A model generated the notes under the pieces. The model had not been told where the DNA came from. It did not search any database and saw only the letters and a list, made by a program, of their open reading frames with translations. From Bacteroidetes bacterium ADurb.Bin302 (GTDB lineage: Bacteria > Bacteroidota > Bacteroidia > Bacteroidales > Paludibacteraceae), in contig MWBK01000103.1 of NCBI GenBank assembly GCA_002069025.1, positions 1 through 22,079 of the forward strand: DNA of 22,079 nt. The letters run 5' to 3'. Both the position numbers and the translations under genes were made by a program. Of the stretch, positions 1-6,820 are shown piece by piece; the first letter of the stretch is position 1; each line of letters begins with the position of its first letter.

Positions 1-2
1 TT

Positions 3-356
3 TCTGTAGAAATGACAATTCCTTTGTGGTCAAATGCGAATAAGATAAAGCAAGCTAAAAGCGCATTGTTAGCATCAGAAAGTAAACAAATAGACGAAAA
101 ACAGCAATTTTTAAGTAGTCTTGAAATTCAGTATACCAGAGTAGTCGGTTTAAAGAAGGCTGCCGATAAATATCGTCTTTCGTTAGGAAATGCCAATAAT
201 AGTTTATTACTAAAAAAAGCTTTGGACGCCGGTCAAATATCTTTACTGAATTACATTCTTGAAGTTACGGTTTATTACGATACAGTTATAAAAGCATTAG
301 AGGCAGAACGTGATTTTCAGAAATCGTATGCCGAATTGACAGCTGTAGAGTTATAA
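3..356 (+). CDS. TolC-family outer membrane efflux protein, C-terminal fragment (5' end outside window)
   Basis: The reading frame is open to the left edge, so this is the last ~117 residues of a longer gene; the ATG at 12 is internal, not a start. The fragment opens with a V-E-M-T-I-P-L-W-S-N-A-N-K pattern followed by a long Ala/Lys/Gln-rich helix, which is how the second half of TolC/CusC-type outer membrane factors looks (the 'iPLw..n...ik.A' strand-to-helix turn). A second helix ends with Y-Y-x-x-V-I-K-A-L-E-A-E-R-D-F and a short A-E-L tail, as in Bacteroidota members. Such proteins form the trimeric outer-membrane/periplasmic channel of RND or ABC efflux systems; the partner pump genes would lie to the left, outside the window. 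Which substrate it exports cannot be judged from this piece. No terminator hairpin follows; the next gene has its own promoter. Confidence 0.8.
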   Translation, partial: SVEMTIPLWSNANKIKQAKSALLASESKQIDEKQQFLSSLEIQYTRVVGLKKAADKYRLSLGNANNSLLLKKALDAGQISLLNYILEVTVYYDTVIKALEAERDFQKSYAELTAVEL

Positions 357-431
357 AAAACAACTTTTGCTTGTTATCGTTTGCATAAATTAAATTAAAA
401 TGTGAATTTTATTAAGAAAATACTTAAATAA

Positions 432-463
432 TTTGGAAATCATATCAAGTTTTTTTAACTTTG
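432..463 (+). promoter_or_regulatory. Bacteroidota-type promoter for the small secreted protein gene
   Basis: A TTTG element at 432-435 and TAACTTTG at 456-463 are separated by exactly 20 bases, matching the Bacteroidota primary-sigma consensus (TTTG, 19-21 bases, TAnnTTTG). Transcription would start near 467-470, giving a leader of about 10-15 bases before the ATG at 481. Confidence 0.65.
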
Positions 464-480
464 TGGCGTAGCCGTGAAAT

Positions 481-786
481 ATGAAAAAATTATTACTTGT
501 CATATTATTATCTTCTGCTTCAATTTTCGCTTTTGCCGAAAATTTGAGTTTAGATGTTGTAGCCGGTCAACAGTCTGTATCTGTTAGTTTTGAACAGTCA
601 GAATCTCAGATTGTAACGATTTACATATACAATATGTTAGGGAAGGTGATTGTAGCAGAAAAGATTAATGCTGTTAGCGGTAAAAATAATCTGGAACTTT
701 ATACTACAGACATGGTAAAAGGTGCTTACATAGCAAAAATTATTACTTCAAAAGGCGAAACAAAAGCTATTAGATTTAATTACTAA
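481..786 (+). CDS. Small secreted protein consisting of a T9SS C-terminal (sorting)-domain-like module
   Basis: 101 residues. A clear Sec signal peptide (MKKLLLV... ending A-F-A-E, cleavage about residue 19-20) is followed directly by an ~80-residue beta-rich module. The module has the hallmarks of type A T9SS sorting domains (Por_secre_tail): a hydrophobic V-T-I-Y-I-Y-N-M-L-G-K-V segment, then an acidic/neutral middle, then the D-M-V-K-G-A-Y-I-A-K-I segment and a basic K-A-I-R-F ending. In normal T9SS cargo this module sits behind a much larger passenger; here there is no passenger. The gene has its own promoter and its own terminator, so it is a monocistronic unit rather than the broken tail of a larger gene. 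Its function is unknown: it could be a surface or periplasmic protein using the fold structurally, a decoy or signalling cargo, or a remnant. Family assignment is from motif appearance only. Confidence 0.75.
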   Translation: MKKLLLVILLSSASIFAFAENLSLDVVAGQQSVSVSFEQSESQIVTIYIYNMLGKVIVAEKINAVSGKNNLELYTTDMVKGAYIAKIITSKGETKAIRFNY

Positions 787-808
787 TACATTTCAAATAC
801 TTATAATT

Positions 809-838
809 AAGAGTCTCTTTATCGAGGCTCTTTTTTTT
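809..838 (+). terminator. Intrinsic terminator of the small secreted protein gene
   Basis: AAGAGTCTC (809-817) pairs with GAGGCTCTT (824-832) as a 9-bp stem with one G-U pair and a 6-base loop, followed by a T run to 838. It lies 23 bases past the stop codon at 786. Confidence 0.85.
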
Positions 839-852
839 GTCTTGTTATATAC

Positions 853-888
853 AAAAAAGAGTCGCAGTTTAAAACTGCGACTCTTTTT
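853..888. terminator. Bidirectional intrinsic terminator between the small gene and nifJ
   Basis: GAGTCGCAGTTT (859-870) and AAACTGCGACTC (872-883) form a near-perfect inverted repeat, flanked by A6 (853-858) and T5 (884-888). It therefore works as a hairpin plus U-tract on both strands. Read on the minus strand it lies about 50 bases beyond the nifJ stop and is the likely nifJ terminator; on the plus strand it backs up the terminator at 809-838. Confidence 0.85.
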
Positions 889-937
889 GATTCATGTCTT
901 AATGTTTAAGCGATAAGACATATAAGTTAAGGTTCTA

Positions 938-3900
938 TTAGAACTGTTGATTCAACATACGTTGATAGCTCTTATAACGCCATTTTGCATTATCTTCGGC
1001 AGCTTCAAACAATTGTTCTGCTTCTAAAGGATATTGTTTCATAACTGAAGAGTAGCGAACTTCACTTTTTAAGAAGTCTTTAAATCCTTCCCAATTAGGT
1101 TCTTTGCTATCTAAGATGAATGGGTTCTTTCCTTCTGCTTCCAAAGATGGGTTATAACGCCACAAGTGCCAATATCCGCAAGCAACAGCTTTTGCTTCTT
1201 CCTCTTGTGCTTTACCCATACCATTTTTCAAGCCATGGTTTATACAAGGAGAGTAAGCAATAATTAATGAAGGACCATCGTAAGCTTCTGCTTCGCGAAT
1301 AGCTTTCAAGCATTGTGCTTGGTCTGCGCCCATTGCTATTTGTGCAACATATACGTATCCGTATGTAGTTGCAATCATACCAAGGTCTTTCTTACGTACA
1401 CGTTTACCTGAAGCAGCAAATTTTGCAATTGCACCAACAGGAGTAGATTTTGATGCTTGACCACCGGTATTTGAGTAAACCTCTGTATCTAGTACTAAGC
1501 ACCATCACCACCAATAATCCATTGTGAACGTTTAACTATGTATCCGCTGAGAGCTTCTATTTTTTTGCATGTATCGCAATTACAAGCCTTAACTTGAGGC
1601 ATAATCTTGTCATACAATTCTTGTGTTTTAGCGGCATCATTTTGATTCTCAACCCATTCGTTGAATAATGCTTTTAATTCGTCAGAACAGCAAGTGCAAG
1701 ATTGGGCATCTTTCATTAATTGTGTTAGACGTGCACGCATTTTTTCGTTTGCCAATTCCATACCCATACCGTATTCGCAGAAATCTTCAAATAAAGAATT
1801 CGACCATGCGGTACCTTGTCCTTTTTCATTTGTTGTATAAGGAGTAGAAGGAACTGAGCCTGAATAAATTGAAGAGCAACCGGTTGCATTTGCAACCATT
1901 TGACGACTACCATATAATTGAGAGATCAATTTTAAATAAGGTGTTTCGCCGCAACCAGAGCAAGCTCCTGAGAACTCGAATAGTGGAGTTGCAAATTGTG
2001 AGTTCTTTACATTAGACGTGATATCAACTAAATCTTGTTTAGATTTTACATTGTTAATGCAGTATTCCCAATTTGCTGCTTCTTTTAATTCTTGTTCAAG
2101 TGGAACCATCTTCAGTGCAGGACCTCCGGCTTTTGGATTACCCGGACAAACGTCAGCACAGTTACCGCAACCAAGGCAGTCCATAACGCTAACTTGAATA
2201 CGGAAATTCATTCCCTTCATTGTAGCGGGTGCTTTCATTTCAATCATTTCAGCATTTAAGCCTGCAGATTCTTCTTCGTTCATTACAAATGGACGGATAC
2301 AAGCGTGAGGACAAACATAAGCACATTTGTTACATTGTATACAATTTGCAGCTGTCCATGTTGGAACGAATGCGGCAACGCCACGTTTTTCATATTTTGC
2401 TGTTCCGGGATACCATGTACCATCTTCAATGCCTTTGAATGCTGAAACAGGTAGTAAATCACCATTTTGCGCATTTATAGGACGAACAATATTATTAATA
2501 AAGTCCGGATCGTTGTTTTCAACAACGGCATCATCTTTTAGATAGTTCTTGTTAACGATATCTTCACCTTTTTTGCCGTATGATTTCATAATGAATTTCT
2601 TCATTTGCTCAACGGCTAATTCAACAGGAATAACAGCTGTGATACGGAAAAATGCTGATTGTAGAATTGTGTTAGTACGATTTCCTAAACCGATTTCTTG
2701 TGCAATTTGTGTTGCATTGATATAATATACCTTGATATCTTTTTGTGCAAAATAACGTTTTACGTTGTTAGGCAAGTTTTTAATCAATGTATCTCCATCC
2801 CAAATAGTATTCAAAAGGAATGTACCATTATTTTGCAAACCGCGTGTTACATCATACATTTGAAGGTATGCTTGTACGTGGCATGCTACAAAGTTTGGAG
2901 TATTTACCAAATATGTAGAACGGATAGGGGTATCACCAAAACGAAGATGAGAGCAAGTGAAACCACCTGATTTTTTTGAATCGTATGAGAAATATGCTTG
3001 GCAATATTTGTTTGTATTGTCACCAATGATTTTTACAGAGTTTTTGTTTGCACCAACAGTACCATCAGCTCCTAAACCATAGAATTTAGCTTCGAACATA
3101 CCTGCACCACCTAAAGCGATTTCTTCTTTAACAGGAAGTGATGTGAAAGTTACATCATCAACTATGCCTATTGTAAATTGGTTTTTAGGTTGTGGTAATG
3201 ATAAGTTTTCAAATACAGAAAGAATTTGAGCAGGAGTGGTGTCTTTTGAACCCAAACCATAACGTCCACCTACTACAAGAGGAGGGTTTTCTTGTCCGTA
3301 AAGAACATCTTTTACATCTAAATATAGAGGTTCGCCATTTGCACCCGGTTCCTTTGTACGGTCAAGAACAGCGATACGTTTAGCTGATTTAGGTAAAGCA
3401 GCAATAAAGTGTTTTGCAGAGAATGGACGATAAAGATGTACGCTAATCATACCAACTTTTTCGCCTTTAGATTGCAAATAATCAATAGCTTCACGTGCAG
3501 CTTCTGTTACAGAACCCATTGCGATAATAACGCGTTCTGCATCTTTAGCTCCATAATAATCAAACAAACCGTAAGAACGACCTGTAATTTTAGATAATTC
3601 ATTCATGTATTCTTCAACAATAGCAGGTACATTCTCATAGAACGGATTGCTGGATTCTCTATGTTGGAAGAAGTGGTCAGGATTTTCTGCCATACCACGC
3701 ATAAGCGGTTTCATTGGGTTTAATGCGCGAGCACGGAATTCAGCTAAAGCTTCTTGGTCGATAAGTGGAGCCAAGTCGTCGTTATCTAAAGATTCGATTT
3801 TTTGTATTTCGTGTGATGTGCGGAATCCGTCAAAGAAATTAACGAAAGGTACACGTGATTTTAATGTTGCAAGGTGTGCAACAGCAGACATGTCCATAAC

Positions 3901-4350
3901 TTCTTGAACTGAACCTTCGCAAAGCATTGCAAAACCGGTTTGACGGCAAGACATTACATCTTGATGATCACCAAAAATACATAGTGCGTGACTTGCTAAT
4001 GTACGAGCTGATACATGAAATACGCAAGGAAGTAATTCGCCTGCGATTTTGTACATGTTTGGTATCATTAACAATAAGCCTTGTGATGCGGTATAGGTGG
4101 TTGTTAATGCACCTGCTTGCAATGCACCATGAACAGCACCTGCTGCACCTCCTTCAGATTGCATCTCTTGTACTAATACTGTTTCGCCGAAGATGTTTTT
4201 ACGACCGGCGGCAGCCCATTCATCCACGTATTCTGCCATAGTGGAAGATGGTGTGATAGGATAAATAGCAGCTACTTCTGAGAACATATACGAGATATGT
4301 GCAGCAGCCTGATTTCCATCACATGTTAAGAATTTCTTTTCTTTCGCCAT
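938..4350 (-). pseudogene. nifJ: Pyruvate:ferredoxin (flavodoxin) oxidoreductase, interrupted by a ~64-base deletion and frameshift
   Basis: PFOR decarboxylates pyruvate to acetyl-CoA with thiamine diphosphate and passes electrons through Fe-S clusters to ferredoxin; it is a central enzyme of anaerobes. The 5' reading frame runs from the ATG at 4350 to a TAG at 1495-1497 (951 residues). It covers the N-terminal transketolase-like domain (Y-P-I-T-P-S-S near residue 31), the gamma domain (F-Y-G-L-G-A-D-G-T-V-G-A-N-K-N near 425), two [4Fe-4S] motifs around 670-740 (C-I-Q-C-N-K-C...C-P and C-L-G-C-G-N-C...C-P) and the TPP-domain C-S-G-C-G-E-T-P-Y near 795, ending ...W-I-I-G-G-D-G-A-stop. The rest of the enzyme continues in another frame from 1504 to 938 (L-V-L-D-T-E-V-Y-S-N-T-G-G-Q to the C-terminus). 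About 22 residues expected between G-D-G and L-D-T-E-V-Y-S-N are absent. These include part of the Mg-TPP binding motif, so neither fragment should be active. Both halves otherwise look well conserved, so the lesion is recent or is a sequencing/assembly error. Confidence 0.85.
1490..1512 (-). other. Lesion point in nifJ (deletion/frameshift junction)
   Basis: Reading the minus strand, the 5' frame gives G (1510-1512), G (1507-1509), D (1504-1506), G (1501-1503), A (1498-1500), stop TAG (1495-1497). The downstream frame gives stop TGA (1505-1507), W, C, L (1496-1498), V (1493-1495), L, D. Only two bases (1499-1500) lie between the conserved GDG codon and the conserved L-V-L-D, where PFORs as I remember them have about 22 codons. 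The missing length is therefore about 64 bases, which is not a multiple of three and explains the frame change. Confidence 0.8.
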
Positions 4351-4405
4351 TTTTATAATTTAAAATTATGATATTCAGTGTTTTGTTTTTATCATTATTG
4401 AGACC

Positions 4406-4437
4406 GCAAAGATACTACAAAAAATGGTATTTTGCAA
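4406..4437 (-). promoter_or_regulatory. nifJ promoter
   Basis: On the minus strand a TTG (4437-4435) and TATCTTTGC (4414-4406) are separated by 20 bases, a very good match to the Bacteroidota consensus. The start of transcription would be near 4400, giving a leader of about 50 bases. Confidence 0.65.
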
Positions 4438-4545
4438 TGTAGAGATTACAAAATATATTAAACGATTAATCACGAAATGTAATAATAATAGATTATTATG
4501 TTGTAGTGTTTAGTGTTTATTACAAAATGATTAAAAATTAATGAC

Positions 4546-4553
4546 TAATTTTG
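4546..4553 (+). promoter_or_regulatory. Probable -7 box of the nucleotidyltransferase gene
   Basis: TAATTTTG matches TAnnTTTG and lies 21 bases before the ATG at 4575. No convincing -33 element is seen at the expected distance. If the box is used, transcription begins after the TTG at 4551, which argues for the ATG at 4575 as the start codon. Confidence 0.4.
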
Positions 4554-4574
4554 TTTTCTGAAAACAATTTTGTT

Positions 4575-5723
4575 ATGTCGTTGGAAGAAAAATTTATATT
4601 ATTATCAACTCGTTTGCATATTTCTGAAGATATAAAACAGGAATTGCAAAATATGTCTGCATCGGCTTTGCAATGGGATAAAATATTTACAATAGCCGGC
4701 ATTCATAGGGTAGATAATCTTATCTATTATGCTTTAAAACAAGCAGATTTGCTTAATTTGATCCCGAATAAATATTCGCAGTTGTTCAAATTAAAGTATC
4801 ATTCTACTGCAATGGCTAACGAAAAATTTATGGAAGATGTAAATGGTATTCAATCATCATTGCCACAAGATAAGATTGTTCTTTTAAAAGGAAGTGCTTT
4901 GCTTTCTAATCTGTATCCTAATTATGGGACAAGGCAAATGGCTGATATTGATATATTGATTTTGAAGGATAGGCGAGATGCAGTTAGAGAACAACTTTTA
5001 AACTCAGGATGGAAAAGCGATTTTTATGCAGGATATAGGTCTGCAATACATAGGGAATTGGCTGAAAAATACAGCAAAACTATGTATGCTGTTTATAAAG
5101 GAAGGTGGGAGCGATTTTTAGACATACATTGGAAATTTTATATAGGAAAGGACGATGATAAATTAGCATTTGAAGCAATGAATACATCTTTAGTTGTATC
5201 AGGAGGGTATAATGTTTTATCTAACGAGATGATGCTAATACATTTATGCTCAAATTTTGCTGATGGGTTTGCTGCAGGTGAAAAACTTAGAACATTATGT
5301 GATATTCGTGAGTTTGTGCGTGCAAAATTTATTGATTGGAACAAAGTTGAGGATGTATCTAAAGACACTATTTTATACGAAAAAATAGCCTTAAGTTTGA
5401 ACGCTGTTAAATGGTTGTATGGTGATGAGGTACCGAAATTGTATAAACGGAATTATTTTGATGTGATTCCACCCTCCTTAGAAACACTAATTGCACGCAA
5501 AAAAAGAAAATCAAAACCCACTTTTTGGCAAACAATAAAGAATTCTATTACTGCATTTCAGAATCCAATAAAGGTGTTTGTGTTTTTGTATAAAACAATA
5601 TTTCCGGATGTAGAATGGCTGCGTAAAATGTATCCGGGTAAAAAATCATCACATTTAAGATATTGGAAATACCTGTTTTTTAGACATATATTGCGCGCAG
5701 ACAAACGCTATCGAAATTTTTGA
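4575..5723 (+). CDS. Nucleotidyltransferase family protein (NTP_transf_5-like)
   Basis: 382 residues from the ATG at 4575; an in-frame TTG at 4551 would add eight residues, but it overlaps the likely promoter box. The protein shows the core of the NTP_transf_5 group of nucleotidyltransferase-fold proteins: L-L-K-G-S-A-L-L (K105, G106, S107), then R-Q-M-A-D-I-D-I-L with the metal-binding pair D124 and D126. Downstream come the family's F-L-D-I-H-W segment and the helical region around M-L-I-H-L-C-S-N-F-A-D-G-F...L-R-T-L-C-D-I-R-E-F. The C-terminal ~90 residues are strongly basic (K/R-rich). The intact catalytic pair suggests transfer of a nucleotidyl group, but the acceptor is unknown for this family. 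The gene is alone on its strand, between nifJ (divergent) and the chrA pair (convergent, 3 bases away), so context gives no hint of substrate. Confidence 0.75.
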   Translation: MSLEEKFILLSTRLHISEDIKQELQNMSASALQWDKIFTIAGIHRVDNLIYYALKQADLLNLIPNKYSQLFKLKYHSTAMANEKFMEDVNGIQSSLPQDKIVLLKGSALLSNLYPNYGTRQMADIDILILKDRRDAVREQLLNSGWKSDFYAGYRSAIHRELAEKYSKTMYAVYKGRWERFLDIHWKFYIGKDDDKLAFEAMNTSLVVSGGYNVLSNEMMLIHLCSNFADGFAAGEKLRTLCDIREFVRAKFIDWNKVEDVSKDTILYEKIALSLNAVKWLYGDEVPKLYKRNYFDVIPPSLETLIARKKRKSKPTFWQTIKNSITAFQNPIKVFVFLYKTIFPDVEWLRKMYPGKKSSHLRYWKYLFFRHILRADKRYRNF

Positions 5724-5726
5724 TTA

Positions 5727-6251
5727 TCAAGCATATATGTAAAATCCGGCAATGCCGCTGAGTACTAAAAGCATTATTGGATTAACTTTAAATAATGATG
5801 CAATTGCAACTATTCCGAAAATTATGTAGCTGTATACGTCTATAAAATTTTCGGCATTTGCCAGTAGTAAAGCAGCAGATGCAAGTAATCCCAAAACAAT
5901 AGGTTTTAGTCCTGACATTGCATAACTTACGTATTTATTGCTTTTGAACTTGATTAAAAATTTACAGATAATCCCCATAATTATGAGTGATGGCAAACAG
6001 ACTGCAATTGTTGCAATAAGCGATCCTATAATTGATTGTGTTGCAGAATAACCGACGTATGTTGCACAATTGATAGCAATAGGTCCGGGTGTTATCTGAG
6101 ATATAGCCATGATATTTGTAAAATCAGTAACCGTGAGCCATGCATTTACATCCACAACTTCGTGTTGAATTAGAGCGGCAATAGCATATCCACCTCCGAA
6201 TCCAAATAATCCGATTTTAAAAAACGTCCAAAAAAGAATTAAATACAACAT
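5727..6251 (-). CDS. chrA: Chromate transporter family protein, second half-size subunit
   Basis: 174 residues, entirely membrane-type: F-F-K-I-G-L-F-G-F-G-G-G-Y-A-I-A near the N-terminus, then Q-I-T-P-G-P-I-A-I-N-C-A-T-Y-V-G-Y, and several later hydrophobic helices. These are the CHR-domain signatures. Proteins of this size are single-domain (short-chain) CHR proteins that occur as adjacent pairs and are thought to act together as a pump for chromate or, more generally, an oxyanion. It starts 5 bases after the stop of its partner, so the two are translated as one unit. The stop lies 3 bases from the stop of the convergent nucleotidyltransferase gene. Real substrate is unproven; chromate is only the family name. 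Confidence 0.88.
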   Translation of the reverse strand: MLYLILFWTFFKIGLFGFGGGYAIAALIQHEVVDVNAWLTVTDFTNIMAISQITPGPIAINCATYVGYSATQSIIGSLIATIAVCLPSLIIMGIICKFLIKFKSNKYVSYAMSGLKPIVLGLLASAALLLANAENFIDVYSYIIFGIVAIASLFKVNPIMLLVLSGIAGFYIYA

Positions 6252-6256
6252 TTTGA

Positions 6257-6820
6257 TTATTTGTTATTAGGTTTTTTGAACATATTCCATAAAATGCTGA
6301 TGCAAATAGTTGCTAGTATTATGTACACAGGAGACACTCCTGCCAGCCAAATCAAAAGTGCTGCTGCAATAGGAATCCATGCTGTTTTCCATGTAATGCC
6401 TATGGCCTTTGCCATACGAACTATAGGTGCTGCTATTAAAGCAACAACAGCGGGTCGAATGCCCTTAAAAACTCTTTCGATAATAGGATTACTGCTGATG
6501 TCGGTAAATACAATTGCAATAAGAAGTATAATGACAAATGATGGTATGATAATACCTAAGATTGCTGCTATTGCACCTGCCCAACCTATAACTTTGTAGC
6601 CAACATAGATAGACGTATTAATAGAAATTGGTCCAGGTACACTTTGTACCAAGGCCAACATTTCTATAAATTCTTCTCTAGGCATCCATCGTCTTTTATC
6701 TACGATATCCCTTTCAATAATGGGTATCATAGCATAACCTCCTCCAAATGTGAAAAGGCCAATTTTGAAGAAGCTTGTAAAAACTTCTACAAGCAATTTT
6801 ATTGATGCTTTTCTACCCAT
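6257..6820 (-). CDS. chrA: Chromate transporter family protein, first half-size subunit
   Basis: 187 residues with the CHR-domain signatures F-F-K-I-G-L-F-T-F-G-G-G-Y-A-M-I-P near residues 17-33 and Q-S-V-P-G-P-I-S-I-N-T-S-I-Y-V-G-Y in the first half, followed by four or so hydrophobic helices and a short basic tail. It is paralogous to the next gene but clearly diverged from it (for example I-E-R-D-I-V-D-K-R-R-W against I-Q-H-E-V-V-D-V-N-A-W), as expected for two subunits of a heterodimer. The ATG at 6820 lies inside the last codons of purL, overlapping it by 22 bases in a different frame, so the pair is very probably translated from the purL transcript. Confidence 0.88.
   Translation of the reverse strand: MGRKASIKLLVEVFTSFFKIGLFTFGGGYAMIPIIERDIVDKRRWMPREEFIEMLALVQSVPGPISINTSIYVGYKVIGWAGAIAAILGIIIPSFVIILLIAIVFTDISSNPIIERVFKGIRPAVVALIAAPIVRMAKAIGITWKTAWIPIAAALLIWLAGVSPVYIILATICISILWNMFKKPNNK

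Larger units (their letters stand above)
4351..4574. other. Divergent intergenic region between nifJ and the nucleotidyltransferase gene
   Basis: 224 bases, very A/T-rich, holding the nifJ promoter (4406-4437) and the -7 box at 4546-4553. No RNA gene, operator-like palindrome or ORF is convincing in the remainder. It is the longest gene-free stretch in the window. Confidence 0.6.

Noticed and set aside
1495..1497. Read-through or recoding (amber stop) as an explanation of the split nifJ.
   Set aside because: Reading through the TAG stays in the wrong frame, and the conserved residues after G-D-G are absent altogether, so recoding cannot restore the enzyme.
2229..4241. Plus-strand open frames of 60-104 codons opposite nifJ.
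   Set aside because: Antisense shadows of a conserved coding region with no recognisable motif; the same applies to those opposite purL and the 905-residue gene.
4551..4574. TTG start giving a 390-residue nucleotidyltransferase.
   Set aside because: The TTG is part of the likely -7 box TAATTTTG; the ATG at 4575 is the better start.
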